Positions 18,750-27,882 of a stretch of DNA of 43,747 nucleotides are shown piece by piece (position 1 is the first letter of the stretch; each line of letters begins with the position of its first letter). Source of the stretch: Gemmatimonadota bacterium (GTDB taxonomy: Bacteria > Gemmatimonadota > Gemmatimonadetes > Gemmatimonadales > GWC2-71-9); NCBI GenBank assembly GCA_003251175.1, contig QKHC01000055.1, positions 1-43,747 on the forward strand, written 5' to 3'. Position numbers and translations under genes: made by a program. The notes beneath the pieces were generated by a model that did no database searches, was not told the DNA's origin, and saw only the letters and a program-made list of their open reading frames with translations.

Positions 18750-20732
18750 ATGGCCAACCTGTTGGCCGGAGAAGCGTCGGCCTATCTCCGTTCGGCGGCT
18801 CACCAGCCGGTCCACTGGCGCCCGTGGGGCGACGCGGCCTTCGCCCACGCGCGCGCGCACGACCAGCCGATTCTGCTCGACATCGGCGCGGTGTGGTGCC
18901 ACTGGTGCCACGTCATGGACGGCGAGTCGTACGACGACGCCGCCATCGCCGCGATCCTCAACCGTGATTTCGTCTGCATCAAAGTGGATCGGGACGAACG
19001 TCCCGATGTGGACGCGCGCTACCAGCGGGCAGTCTCCGCCCTCACGGGACAGTCGGGCTGGCCGCTGACGGCGTTCCTCACTCCGGGCGGGGACGTGTTC
19101 TTCGGTGGTACCTACTTTCCCCCCGACGATCCCGTTGCCGGCCGGCCGGGGTTTGCGACGATGCTGCTGCATGTGGCGCGGCTGTATCGCGAGGACTCCG
19201 ACCGCGTGCGGGCGAACGCGCAGGCCATCCGCGAGCACGTCACCGCGGCCCTGAACGAAGCCAGGACGGGGGTGGTCACCGCCTCGCTGGTGGAGCACGG
19301 CGCCGACGCGATCGCGCGGGTGTACGACGTCCGATACGGCGGCTTCGGCACGGCGCCCAAGTTCCCGCATCCGGGGGCGCTCGAGCTGCTCCTGGCGCGG
19401 TGGTGGGACACGCGAACCGACTGGCCGCGGGAAATCGTGGACAAGAGCCTCAGCGCGATGGCGCGCGGCGGGATCCACGACCACCTCGGTGGCGGCTTTC
19501 ATCGCTACGCCGTCGATGAACGATGGATCGTCCCCCACTTCGAGAAGATGATCTACGACAACGCCGAACTGCTGCGCGCCTACTGCGCCGGCCTGGCCGC
19601 GTTCGGGACGCCACTGTTCCGCGACGTGGCGAATGGGATAGTCAACTGGGTGCTCGAGGTGCTCACCGACCAGGAGCGGGGCGTGTTCTTCGCATCCCAG
19701 GACGCCGACGTCGAGCCGGGGGACGACGGTGACTACTGGACCTGGACGCCCGAAGAGGCGCGTGCCGCCCTCACTGAGCCGGAGTACGCGGTGGCCCAGG
19801 CGGTGTTCGACATCACCGATGCGGGAGAGATGCGCCACAATCCGCGCAAGAACGTGCTGTGGCGCCGACAGGAACCACGCAACGATGCGGAGCGGGCGCT
19901 ACTCGTCAGCGCGACCACGGCGCTCAAGGCAGCGCGTGATGCCCGCCGTCCGCCGTTCGTGGACACGACCGCGTACGTCAACTGGAACGCCATGCTGGCC
20001 GGCGCGATGCTGCAGGCCGGTGCGGTTCTCGACCGGCCGGAATGCAATGACGTGGCCCTCCGGGTGCTGCGTCGCATCTGGGACGAGTCCTGGGAGCCGG
20101 GCGACGGCATGCGCCATGTCATCGATCGCCCGGAGCCTCGCGGGCTGCTCGATGATCACGTCCAGGCGGCCGCTGCCTTTCTCGACGCCTTCGAGGCGAC
20201 GGGCGATGTCGACTGGCGCGAGCGGGCAGCTACCGTGATGCAGCACTGTCTGGCGACGTACGCGGACGGCACGGATGGAGGGTTCTTCGACGTGGCGCCG
20301 CGCGCGGATGCGGCAGGGTACCTGGCGGCGCGCGCCAAGCCGATTCAGGACGCGCCCACCGCTTCACCCAACGGGACCGCTGGCGCAGCCCTGGCGCGCC
20401 TCTGGGTGCTGACCGGCGATCGCGCGTGGCGCGCCGCGCTCGACCGGCATCTCGCGGCATTCGCCGGCGCCACGGACGCCCTGTCAGTGCACGGCGCCGC
20501 CCTGCTCCGGGCGATCGACTGGGCCGTGCACCCGGCCACACGGATCACCGTCGCCGGTCCGGCGGGACCGGGGGCGGCCTGCACCATGCACCTCCTCGCC
20601 CTGCAAGCCTACCGCCCGCGCCGCGCGGTGGTGCGCACCGTCGCCGCTGAGCCGGCCGCTACGCTCTGCGTCGACGTTACCTGCTCGCTCCCGGTGGCGA
20701 CGCCGGACGCCTTCGCCCGACTCCTGACGTGA
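18750..20732 (+). CDS. DUF255 / YyaL-type thioredoxin-fold protein
   Basis: A 660-residue member of the DUF255 family (bacterial YyaL, human SPATA20 homologue). The N-terminal ~170 residues form a thioredoxin-like domain, with PVHWRPWGDAAF and the AVWCHWCHVM motif carrying Cys50 and Cys53. The remainder is an (alpha/alpha)6 barrel resembling N-acylglucosamine epimerase or cellulase folds (KFPHPGALELLL, HDHLGGGFHRYAVDERW, PHFEKMIYDNAELLRAY, FFASQDADVEPGDDGDYWTW). The role is unknown; it is presumed redox-linked and cytoplasmic. The stop overlaps the GTG of the aldo/keto reductase, so they are coupled. Confidence 0.93.
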   Translation: MANLLAGEASAYLRSAAHQPVHWRPWGDAAFAHARAHDQPILLDIGAVWCHWCHVMDGESYDDAAIAAILNRDFVCIKVDRDERPDVDARYQRAVSALTGQSGWPLTAFLTPGGDVFFGGTYFPPDDPVAGRPGFATMLLHVARLYREDSDRVRANAQAIREHVTAALNEARTGVVTASLVEHGADAIARVYDVRYGGFGTAPKFPHPGALELLLARWWDTRTDWPREIVDKSLSAMARGGIHDHLGGGFHRYAVDERWIVPHFEKMIYDNAELLRAYCAGLAAFGTPLFRDVANGIVNWVLEVLTDQERGVFFASQDADVEPGDDGDYWTWTPEEARAALTEPEYAVAQAVFDITDAGEMRHNPRKNVLWRRQEPRNDAERALLVSATTALKAARDARRPPFVDTTAYVNWNAMLAGAMLQAGAVLDRPECNDVALRVLRRIWDESWEPGDGMRHVIDRPEPRGLLDDHVQAAAAFLDAFEATGDVDWRERAATVMQHCLATYADGTDGGFFDVAPRADAAGYLAARAKPIQDAPTASPNGTAGAALARLWVLTGDRAWRAALDRHLAAFAGATDALSVHGAALLRAIDWAVHPATRITVAGPAGPGAACTMHLLALQAYRPRRAVVRTVAAEPAATLCVDVTCSLPVATPDAFARLLT

Positions 20733-21700
20733 AGCGCCGCATCCTCGGCCGCACGGGCCTCGACGTGAGCGAGATCGGGTTTGGCGCGTGGGCGATCGGC
20801 GGCAACCGCTACGGCAACTCCTACGGCCCGACCGACGACGACGAATCGCGCCGCGCCATCCGGCGTGCCGTGGAGCTGGGGTGCAACCTGTTCGACACTG
20901 CCGACGTCTACGGCCATGGCCACAGCGAGGAGCTCCTCGGCGAGACGCTGCGCGACATCCGCCAGGAGGTGATCATCGCCACGAAGGTCGGAGGCAATTT
21001 CTACAACCGCGGCGTCCATCCCCTGCTGCATGATCGCATCGCCGAAGCCGTGGGCATGGCCGTCGCCGACATTCCGCCCGATGCGCCGCTCCCGGTTACG
21101 CATGACGCGTGCTTCGATCCGGAGTATCTGCGCTTCGCGTTGATCCGATCGCTGCGCCGCCTGCGAACCGATTACATTGATCTGCTGCAGCTCCACAACC
21201 CGCCCCTGTCGCTGATCGGGCGGCCGGAAACCTATTCGGCCCTGGAGGAGCTGAAGCGCGAAGGGCTGATTCGCTGGTACGGGGTGTCGGTGCACCCACC
21301 GGAGGAGGGACTGGCGGCGATCACCGCCACGATGCCGGATACGGTGCAGATCGCCTATAACCTGGCCCGCCGCGAAGCGGCGGCCGAGTTCTTTCCGGCG
21401 GCGCGAGCCGCGGGCGTCGGTGTGCTCGCTCGTGAGCCGCTCGCCAACGGCTTCCTCGCCGGTCGCTACGAGCCGGACCATCGGTGGGAAACGGGCGACG
21501 TGCGGGCGCGGATGCCGGCACCGTACGTGGCCCAACTGGCGGCGCTCGGCCAGCGGGTGCGTGACCTCGCCGATCGCTCCGGGTACAGCGCCGCACAACT
21601 GGCGCTCAAGTTTGTGTTGGAAGAGCCGGCGGTTGCCACGGCCGTGGTCGGGATGAAGACCGTACGGCAAGTCGAGGACAACCTGAGCCTGGAGACGTGA
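20729..21700 (+). CDS. Aldo/keto reductase
   Basis: A 323-residue NADPH-dependent aldo/keto reductase. The catalytic tetrad is present: Asp56 and Tyr61 in FDTADVYG, Lys86 in IATKVGG, His156 in LLQLHNPP. The opening [17 protein letters not shown] is typical of the family. The beta3-beta4 region carries a longer than usual insertion (~90-130). GTG 20729 overlaps the TGA of DUF255 (GTGA), and the TGA of this gene overlaps the cyclophilin start. It is the middle gene of a DUF255/AKR/cyclophilin unit. The physiological carbonyl substrate cannot be inferred. Confidence 0.94.
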   Translation: MKRRILGRTGLDVSEIGFGAWAIGGNRYGNSYGPTDDDESRRAIRRAVELGCNLFDTADVYGHGHSEELLGETLRDIRQEVIIATKVGGNFYNRGVHPLLHDRIAEAVGMAVADIPPDAPLPVTHDACFDPEYLRFALIRSLRRLRTDYIDLLQLHNPPLSLIGRPETYSALEELKREGLIRWYGVSVHPPEEGLAAITATMPDTVQIAYNLARREAAAEFFPAARAAGVGVLAREPLANGFLAGRYEPDHRWETGDVRARMPAPYVAQLAALGQRVRDLADRSGYSAAQLALKFVLEEPAVATAVVGMKTVRQVEDNLSLET

Positions 21701-22149
21701 TGCCGAGCAAGACCGCCATTATCGAGACCGCGCGTGGGACGATCGAGGCCGAGCTGTTCGCGGACGAGGTCCCGAGTACGGTCGCGAACTTCGAGAAGCT
21801 GGCCAATGCGGAATTCTACGACAACACGACTTTTCACCGGGTGATCCCGAATTTCGTGATCCAGGGCGGCGATCCGTACTCGCGGACCGGTGAGGGACGG
21901 GTCGGCACCGGGGGGCCTGGCTATACCATCAAGTGCGAGACCGCCCGCAACACGCACAAGCATGAGGCTGGCACGCTGTCGATGGCCCACGCCGGCAAGG
22001 ACACCGGGGGAAGCCAGTTCTTCGTGTGCCACTCGCCTCAGCCTCACCTCGACGGCGTGCACACCGTCTTCGGCCAGGTTCGTAAGGGCATGGAGGTGGT
22101 CGGCGCCATTCGGCAGGACGACAAGGTCCACTCCATCCGGGTCCGATGA
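21700..22149 (+). CDS. Cyclophilin-type peptidyl-prolyl isomerase
   Basis: A single-domain cyclophilin (149 residues) that catalyses cis/trans isomerisation before proline. [15 protein letters not shown] contains Arg47, Phe52 and Gln55, with the spacing of human CypA Arg55, Phe60 and Gln63. GSQFFVCHS and [12 protein letters not shown] complete the active site. The Trp of CypA that contacts cyclosporin (W121) is His here, as expected for a drug-insensitive bacterial form. No signal peptide: cytoplasmic. GTG 21697 and ATG 21700 are adjacent in frame; GGAG at 21691-21694 fits ATG 21700 better. The stop overlaps an in-frame extension of the DUF2911 gene but not its chosen start. Confidence 0.95.
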   Translation: MPSKTAIIETARGTIEAELFADEVPSTVANFEKLANAEFYDNTTFHRVIPNFVIQGGDPYSRTGEGRVGTGGPGYTIKCETARNTHKHEAGTLSMAHAGKDTGGSQFFVCHSPQPHLDGVHTVFGQVRKGMEVVGAIRQDDKVHSIRVR

Positions 22150-22199
22150 GCGGGCGACGGTCCGGTGCTCGCGACACCAACTATCCAAGGAGCAGCACC

Positions 22200-23336
22200 G
22201 TGAAGCAGATGCTCGTGATCGCCTGCGCGGCCGCCGCCGGCGCGGGTTCCGTTGCGGCCCAGCAGAGCGGCACCTTCGTGATCCGGCTGGGCGTCGACAC
22301 ACTGGCCGTTGAGCAGTACACGCGAACACCGACACAGCTGCGCGGCGAGCAGGTGATTCGCGCGCCGCGCCCCGAGCACCGCATCTACACGGTGCGTTAC
22401 GGCCCGGACGGATGGGCCGAGTCCTTCGAGTTGGTCACGCACAACATCGGCGGTGGCGAGGGACCGGCGGAAACGCGAGCCACGGCGACGTTCACGCCCA
22501 CGACCGTCACCATGCAGGTCCCTCGCGACGACTCCACCGCGACCCTCACGGCAGTGATCAGCGGCCCCGCGGCCCCGTTCGCGATCAACGTCTATGCCCT
22601 GGTCGAGGATGTCGTGCGCCAGGCTCGCAGCGCCGGCGGCGACCGCTTCGAAATGCCGATCGTGTCGCTGGGGAGCACGGCGGCCCAGAACGCGACCGTC
22701 CGCGCCAGCGGCGCCGACTCGGTGATCGCCACCTTCGGTAACATCGGCCCGTTCCGGATCCGGACCGATACCGCGGGGACGGTGCGGGGCCTGTCAGGGA
22801 TCGGCGGGTCGCTGCAGGTCACGGTCGACCGCGTGGACGCGATCGACCTCGCGACCTTCGGTCCGGAGTTCGCCAGCCGTCCGCTCGGAACCCTGTCGCC
22901 ACTCGACTCCGTAAACGCGCGCATCGGCGACGCCGAGTTGGCGGTGCGCTACTCCCGCCCGTCGACGCGGGGTCGCAAGATCTTCGGCGCAGTGGTCCCC
23001 TGGGACCGCGTGTGGCGCACGGGTGCGAACTCCCCCACCACGTTCGAGACCAGTGCCGATCTCTTGGTCGCCGGAATCACCGTGCCAAAGGGCCGGTACT
23101 CGCTCTACACGATGCCGTCGCTGTCCGGCTGGACGCTCATCTTCAACAGCAGGACGGAACAGCAGGGCTCGCAATACGACGTCCAGTATGACGTCGCGCG
23201 CGTCGCGCTGCAGACCACGCCGCTGCGCGATCTGGTCGAGCAGTTCACAATCACGATCGAACCCGACGGGCCAGGAGGGGTTCTCGCCCTGGAGTGGGAG
23301 CAGACCCGGGCAGCCGTCCGCTTCTCCGTAAAGTAG
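22200..23336 (+). CDS. Exported DUF2911 protein
   Basis: A 378-residue exported protein of unknown function. AAGGAG at 22187-22192, 7 bases before GTG 22200, clearly sets the start, and a signal peptide follows (KQMLVIACAAAAGAGSVAAQ). Residues ~30-230 are a beta-rich region with no family I recognise. Residues ~250-378 are DUF2911, with hallmark blocks VRYSRPSTRGRKIFG, VPWDRVWRTGANSPTTFET, VPKGRYSLYTMP and WTLIFN. DUF2911 proteins are common in Bacteroidota and Gemmatimonadota and are presumed periplasmic. It follows the cyclophilin by 50 bases. Confidence 0.9.
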   Translation: MKQMLVIACAAAAGAGSVAAQQSGTFVIRLGVDTLAVEQYTRTPTQLRGEQVIRAPRPEHRIYTVRYGPDGWAESFELVTHNIGGGEGPAETRATATFTPTTVTMQVPRDDSTATLTAVISGPAAPFAINVYALVEDVVRQARSAGGDRFEMPIVSLGSTAAQNATVRASGADSVIATFGNIGPFRIRTDTAGTVRGLSGIGGSLQVTVDRVDAIDLATFGPEFASRPLGTLSPLDSVNARIGDAELAVRYSRPSTRGRKIFGAVVPWDRVWRTGANSPTTFETSADLLVAGITVPKGRYSLYTMPSLSGWTLIFNSRTEQQGSQYDVQYDVARVALQTTPLRDLVEQFTITIEPDGPGGVLALEWEQTRAAVRFSVK

Positions 23337-23346
23337 TCGGCGCGCG

Positions 23347-23781
23347 ATGCACCTCGATTTCGCGGTCGTCGCCGATTACGCCCTGGTGGATCAGGCCGGC
23401 AAGGTGTCCGTCCTCGGCATCTTCCAGCACATCTGGGTGCAGCAATTCCCGGCCATGCACCCGCGACTGCATCTCGTTCTGCGACTCAAGGGCAAGCGCA
23501 CCGAGATCGGCGAGCATGGCGTCAACATCCGCCTCGTGGACGACGCGCAAGTCGAGATGCTCGGTGGCTCGGGCAACGTCACCTTCGCCGAGCCACCCGC
23601 CGGCGTCACGGACATCGAGGCGGCGGCGATCCTGGTGTTCGACGTGCCATTTCCACACGCGGGCGGGTACCGCTTCGAGATCACAATCGACGGTCGCCTC
23701 GAAGCCGCCGTCCCGATCTCGGTGTCCCAGCTCCCCAAGCCCGCTGGAGGTGCCCCCCCGCCGGGGCAGTTGCTCCACTGA
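23347..23781 (+). CDS. Conserved small protein, DUF6941-like
   Basis: A 144-residue soluble protein. The opening (FAVVADYALVDQAGKVSVLG, then IFQHIW) and the following beta-rich body (HLVLRLKGKRTEIGEH; AAAILVFDVPFPHAGGYRFE; ITIDG) resemble the DUF6941 family, whose members often begin with a DYA..D..GK..V.GIF motif; I am moderately sure of the family. The function is unknown. The fold looks like a beta-sandwich, and the C-terminus is Pro/Gly-rich. ATG 23347 has no Shine-Dalgarno; TAAAGT at 23329-23334 may serve as -10. The TGA overlaps the probable CTG start of the next gene. Confidence 0.75.
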   Translation: MHLDFAVVADYALVDQAGKVSVLGIFQHIWVQQFPAMHPRLHLVLRLKGKRTEIGEHGVNIRLVDDAQVEMLGGSGNVTFAEPPAGVTDIEAAAILVFDVPFPHAGGYRFEITIDGRLEAAVPISVSQLPKPAGGAPPPGQLLH

Positions 23782-24284
23782 GACCGCGTCGCAGCCGGCT
23801 CCCGTACGCGGCACTGCTGCTGAGCGGTCCGCTGCTGGCCGCGCAGGCACCGCCCGCTCGCGAGCCGCTCCTGTTTCTGCCCCTCGACAGCGCCACCACG
23901 GTGCGTCTGGGACTCGCGGGCGGCAGCCGGGTCACCGGGCGGCTGGTGGTGCCCTACGGACCGGATTCCTCCTCCTTCGTGTACTGCCCGGGGCTGTACG
24001 GTCCGTGTCAAGGCACGAGCACCAGACGCGTACGCACGGTGCCCACCGCCGAGGTGGTGCTGGTCGAGACGCGTCGCGGATCGCGCGCCACGCGGGGGGC
24101 CGTCGTGGGTGCGCTGGTGAGCGCCGGCGGCGCAGCTGTCTTCTGCGCACTCACCGACACCGGCGGATGCGACCCGGCCAGGGGCGGGTACTTCTCGTAT
24201 GTACTGCTCCCCGCCGCGCTCGCGGGCGCCGGCATCGGCGCACTGATCGGGGCCACGATCCCCGTGTGGGTCCGCGCGCCTTGA
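23778..24284 (+). CDS. Exported/membrane protein of unknown function, probable CTG start
   Basis: Unrecognised protein of about 168 residues. The frame has no ATG, GTG or TTG between the upstream gene and GTG 23901, yet residues 9-25 read like a signal peptide (PYAALLLSGPLLAAQA). I therefore propose CTG 23778, which overlaps the previous TGA (CTGA), as the start. GTG 23901 would give a 127-residue protein lacking the signal. The middle is beta-rich (TVRLGLAGGSRVTGRLVVPY), and the C-terminus has two Gly/Ala-rich hydrophobic segments (AVVGALVSAGGAAVF; LLPAALAGAGIGALIGATIP) resembling glycine-zipper membrane helices. Likely envelope-associated. Confidence 0.65.
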   Translation: MRPRRSRLPYAALLLSGPLLAAQAPPAREPLLFLPLDSATTVRLGLAGGSRVTGRLVVPYGPDSSSFVYCPGLYGPCQGTSTRRVRTVPTAEVVLVETRRGSRATRGAVVGALVSAGGAAVFCALTDTGGCDPARGGYFSYVLLPAALAGAGIGALIGATIPVWVRAP

Positions 24285-24292
24285 GACACGTG

Positions 24293-24322
24293 CTGGCACG
24301 AGCCGCTGCGCCGGCGTAGCTT
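24293..24322 (+). promoter_or_regulatory. Candidate promoter of the glycosyltransferase-to-exporter run
   Basis: CTGGCA (24293-24298), an 18-base spacer and TAGCTT (24317-24322) match the -35/-10 pattern reasonably. A transcript would start near 24330, about 38 bases before the glycosyltransferase start. This would be the first promoter of the gapless gene run up to 36016. Confidence 0.4.
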
Positions 24323-24367
24323 CCACGCCCGAACCCGGCCGCTGACCAAACCCACTTGCTCCCCGAC

Positions 24368-26050
24368 GTGCCCGACCATCGACCACCGCCGGCATCGCCC
24401 TCGGCGACCCTTCCGCTGGTCGCACTCGTTGCCGCGGTGCTGCTGAGCTGGAACCTCTCCACCTATCACTTTCTCGACCCGGACGAGGGGCGCAACGCTG
24501 AGGTCGCCCGGGAGATGATGGTCTCGAACGACTATCTCGTCCCGCAGCTCGACGGTCTGCCGTACCTCGACAAGCCGATCGTCTATTTCGCGGTCGCGGC
24601 AGCGACGATGGAGCTGCTCGGTCCGACCGAGCGGGCTGCCCGGCTCCCCGCCTGGGTGTTTACGCTCGCCTCACTGGTGCTGGTGGGACGCTGGGCGCGG
24701 CGTCGCTGGGGCGCCGATGCCGGGTGGCTCGCCGTTGTCGCCCTCGCCACGATGCCGCTCGTCACGGGCTACTCACGGACGGTGATCTTCGACAGTGCGC
24801 TCGCCGCCTGCGCCACGGCGGCGATTCTCTGGTTGTGGGACGGGCGCCCGGTGCTGGGGTGGGCGGCGGTGGGTGTGGGTGTGCTGGTCAAAGGCCCGAT
24901 CGCCCTGGCGATTCCGCTGCTCGCCGTGGTGCCGGCCTGCGTGGTCACGGGGCGCGGGGTGCGGCGCCTGTTCCCGCCGGCGGGGCTGCTGGCGTTCCTC
25001 GCCGTAGCGTTGCCGTGGTTTCTGGCCGTCACCGCACGTCATCCGGACTTTCCGCGGTACGTCTTCGTCGAGGAGACGTTCCAGCGGGTGACGACGGGCC
25101 GGTTCCATCGTACGGCCCCGCCGTGGTATTTCCTTCCGATCCTGCTGATCGGCACGCTCCCCTGGACTGTTCCGGCGCTCGCCCGCATCGCGACGTGGCG
25201 CGACGCGTGGCGGGCGCGACGTGTCGATCCTGCGGCCGCCGACGTCGCGTTGCTGGCGTCGTGGGTCCTGGCACCGCTGCTGTTTCTCACCCTGAACCAG
25301 TCCAAGCTGCCGCAGTACGTGCTGCCGCTGCTTCCGGCACTCGCGCTCGCCGCCGCCTGGAACCTGACCCAACACGGTCATCGGCTGGCGTGGCGCTGGA
25401 GCGCGGGCGTGCTCGTCGCGATCGGTGGCGCCCTCCTCACCCTGCCGTGGTGGCTGCCGGCACCGGTGCGGATGACACCGGAGACCAAAGCCGCGATCCC
25501 TCCGACGGCAATGGCCCTCGGAGGTGCCGCACTCGTCGCCGCGACCCTCCTGGCCATTGCGGTTCGCCGCGCCCGCCTGGGACTGGCTGGCTTCGCCTAT
25601 GCCCTGCCGGTTCTCGTGGTTCCCTTGATCAGCACGAGCCTGATGCGGGCGGTGGGGGATGAGCGCTCGGCGTACCGACTGGCGGCCGTCGTGGCGGAGG
25701 CGCTGCGCCAGGCACCGGGAGGCGAAGGGGACGTGCTGGGCATCGCCGCATATCCGCCTTCGCTGCCATTCTACCTGCGGCGCCCGGTCATCGTGGCGAC
25801 AGCCACCGGGCAAGAGCTCACCAGCAACTGGATCGCCGCGCGTGCCGCACAGTACCGCGACCGGCCGGGCTCGCCGCTGCGGTCTGCGGAAGCGTGGCGC
25901 GACGCGCTCGCTCGCTGTGCACGCGCCACGGTGTTCGTCACCCGAACGGGCGACGAGGCCATCCGCGCCGAGCTGGCCGTGGCGCTGCCGCTGCTCGCCG
26001 TCGAGGGTCGCTACGCCGCATACGGGCCCTGCCGCCCCGGTCCCGGCTGA
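24368..26050 (+). CDS. GT39/ArnT-like membrane glycosyltransferase
   Basis: An integral-membrane GT-C glycosyltransferase of about 560 residues. Such enzymes transfer a sugar from a polyprenyl-phosphate donor to lipid A, protein or another envelope acceptor on the periplasmic side. The first loop holds the diagnostic acidic motif DPDEGRNAE (Asp39, Glu40) followed by VPQLDGLPYLDKP, as in ArnT/PMT. About ten hydrophobic helices follow, with LNQSKLPQYVLPLLPALAL near the middle. The periplasmic C-terminal domain is short. GTG 24368 is chosen; TTG 24356 is also possible. It ends TGATG with the asparagine synthetase, so the two are coupled. Acceptor and sugar are unknown. Confidence 0.92.
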   Translation: MPDHRPPPASPSATLPLVALVAAVLLSWNLSTYHFLDPDEGRNAEVAREMMVSNDYLVPQLDGLPYLDKPIVYFAVAAATMELLGPTERAARLPAWVFTLASLVLVGRWARRRWGADAGWLAVVALATMPLVTGYSRTVIFDSALAACATAAILWLWDGRPVLGWAAVGVGVLVKGPIALAIPLLAVVPACVVTGRGVRRLFPPAGLLAFLAVALPWFLAVTARHPDFPRYVFVEETFQRVTTGRFHRTAPPWYFLPILLIGTLPWTVPALARIATWRDAWRARRVDPAAADVALLASWVLAPLLFLTLNQSKLPQYVLPLLPALALAAAWNLTQHGHRLAWRWSAGVLVAIGGALLTLPWWLPAPVRMTPETKAAIPPTAMALGGAALVAATLLAIAVRRARLGLAGFAYALPVLVVPLISTSLMRAVGDERSAYRLAAVVAEALRQAPGGEGDVLGIAAYPPSLPFYLRRPVIVATATGQELTSNWIAARAAQYRDRPGSPLRSAEAWRDALARCARATVFVTRTGDEAIRAELAVALPLLAVEGRYAAYGPCRPGPG

Positions 26051-27882
26051 TGTGCGGCATCTACGGTGCGGTGTCGCTCGACGGCCGCCCGCTGCGACAT
26101 CCGGAGATGGTCCGGCGCATGGCGGACACCCTGCGGCACCGGGGCCCCGACGGAGGCGATGTCGTCACCGCGCCGCACGCCATGATCGGGGCCCGGCGGC
26201 TCGCCATCATGGACCTCACCACCGGCGACCAGCCGTTCTGCTCACCCGACAATGCGGTCTGGATGGTGTGCAACGGCGAGATCTACAACGCGCCAGCGCT
26301 GCGGGCGGATCATGCGGCACGCGGCTATCCGTTCCGGTCGCGCGGCGACATCGAGACCATTCTGCCACTGTACGAATGTCACGGGGCCGACGGCGTGGCA
26401 CGACTGGACGGAATGTTCGGGCTCGCGATCTGGGACGAGCGCCGACGCCGTCTGGTGCTCGCACGCGACCGGACGGGCGAGAAGCCGCTATTCTGGACGA
26501 TCGTTGGGGGCGAGCTGCGCTTCGCCTCCGAGGTGCAGGCGCTCCTTACCTTCCCCGACCAGCCACGGCGGCTGGACCCAGGCGCCGCCGACCTGTACGC
26601 CGCGCTGGGCTACGTACCGGCCCCGCACACGATGCTGGCCGGCATCCGCAAGCTCCCGCCCGCCCATCTGCTGGAGCTGGTCGATGGGCAGGTGACGGTG
26701 CGCCGCTACTGGGACCCGGCCGAATGCGCCGCCGCTCCGGTGGCGCCCGACGCGGTGGCCTTGCGCGACACCCTGCTCGGCGCCGTGCGTCGCCAACTCA
26801 TGTCCGATGTTCCGCTGGGCGTGTTCACGAGCGGCGGACTCGACTCGTCCTGGCTCGCGGCCGCGGCGAAGACGGTGCTGCCGGACGAGCGGATTCACAC
26901 CTACGCCGTCCGTTTTCTGGAGCCCGGGTACGACGAGAGCGATTTCGCGGCCATCGTGGCGAGCCGCATGGGTACCGTGCATCACGTCGTGCCCGCGGAC
27001 GATGCGGCCCTGCTACGGGCACTGGAAATCGTGACCGACCGAGTCGCCGAGCCGATCGGCGACCCCGCGGTGCTGCCCACGTTCCTGCTCGCCGAGGCGG
27101 CCCGCGAGCACGTCAAGGTGGTGCTGTCGGGCGAAGGCGCCGACGAGCTGCTCGGTGGCTATCCGACGTATGTCGGGCATCGCGTGGCCGGCTGGTTTGC
27201 GGCGCTGCCAGAGGCGTTACGTCGGGCACTGACCGCCGTGGTGTCACGCCAGCGCGCCACGCCTGGCAAAGTCACGCTCGAGTACCTGGCCAAGCGGTTC
27301 GTCGAAGCGGCGCTGCTGCCGCCCCTCGAGCGCCATCTCACCTGGTTCGGCGCCCTGGGACCCTCAGCCGCGGCGCTCGCCCTCGCGACCGATCGGCTGC
27401 GGGGCTTCCCGGACGACGACCCGCTGAACCGGATGCTGTGGCTGGATTTCCTCACCTATCTCCCCGACAATCTGCTCGTCAAGGTAGACCGGGCCACCAT
27501 GCTGGCCTCGATCGAGGCACGGGCGCCGTTTCTCGATCGTGCGGTCCTCGAGCTCGCGCTGCCCGCCCCCTCTCGGCGCAAGGTGCGAGGCCTCCGGACC
27601 AAGGCGATATTGAAGGAGGCCGCCCGCGGTGTCGTACCGGCCGAGGTGATTCACCGTCGCAAGCGCGGGTTGTCCGTCCCGGTCGCCCGGTGGCTCAACG
27701 GCCCACTCGCCTCCCTGGCGGACCGGTACCTGGGAGCTCCGCGCCTCGTGGCTCGGGCGCGGATCGCGCCGCTGCTCGTCGAGCACCGAGCCGGAACGCG
27801 CAACCACGCTCGCGCGCTGTGGCCGCTGCTGGTGGCAGAGCGCTGGGCGGAACGCTGGAACGTGGAGGTCCCGACGTGCTGA
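26050..27882 (+). CDS. asnB: Asparagine synthetase, glutamine-hydrolysing
   Basis: Two-domain amidotransferase of 610 residues. The N-terminal glutaminase starts MCGIYGAVS, with Cys2 as nucleophile after Met removal, plus LRHRGPDGGD, ARRLAIMDLTTGDQP and CNGEIYN. The C-terminal synthetase carries the ATP-pyrophosphatase loop SGGLDSS and LSGEGADELLGGYPTY. It converts Asp + Gln + ATP to Asn, but homologues in surface-polysaccharide clusters amidate sugars or lipids instead. Placement between a GT39 transferase and a PLD-type lipid enzyme leaves that open. The ATG shares one base with the upstream TGA (TGATG). Length and motifs are complete. Confidence 0.92.
   Translation: MCGIYGAVSLDGRPLRHPEMVRRMADTLRHRGPDGGDVVTAPHAMIGARRLAIMDLTTGDQPFCSPDNAVWMVCNGEIYNAPALRADHAARGYPFRSRGDIETILPLYECHGADGVARLDGMFGLAIWDERRRRLVLARDRTGEKPLFWTIVGGELRFASEVQALLTFPDQPRRLDPGAADLYAALGYVPAPHTMLAGIRKLPPAHLLELVDGQVTVRRYWDPAECAAAPVAPDAVALRDTLLGAVRRQLMSDVPLGVFTSGGLDSSWLAAAAKTVLPDERIHTYAVRFLEPGYDESDFAAIVASRMGTVHHVVPADDAALLRALEIVTDRVAEPIGDPAVLPTFLLAEAAREHVKVVLSGEGADELLGGYPTYVGHRVAGWFAALPEALRRALTAVVSRQRATPGKVTLEYLAKRFVEAALLPPLERHLTWFGALGPSAAALALATDRLRGFPDDDPLNRMLWLDFLTYLPDNLLVKVDRATMLASIEARAPFLDRAVLELALPAPSRRKVRGLRTKAILKEAARGVVPAEVIHRRKRGLSVPVARWLNGPLASLADRYLGAPRLVARARIAPLLVEHRAGTRNHARALWPLLVAERWAERWNVEVPTC

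Noticed and set aside
18663-19838. Minus-strand open frame of 391 codons
   Set aside because: Antisense to the well-conserved DUF255 gene; no family features.
25659-27875. Long open frame of over 700 codons running into the HD hydrolase frame
   Set aside because: It lies over the glycosyltransferase and asparagine synthetase genes in another phase, is Arg/Pro-rich without motifs, and only becomes protein-like after GTG 27876.
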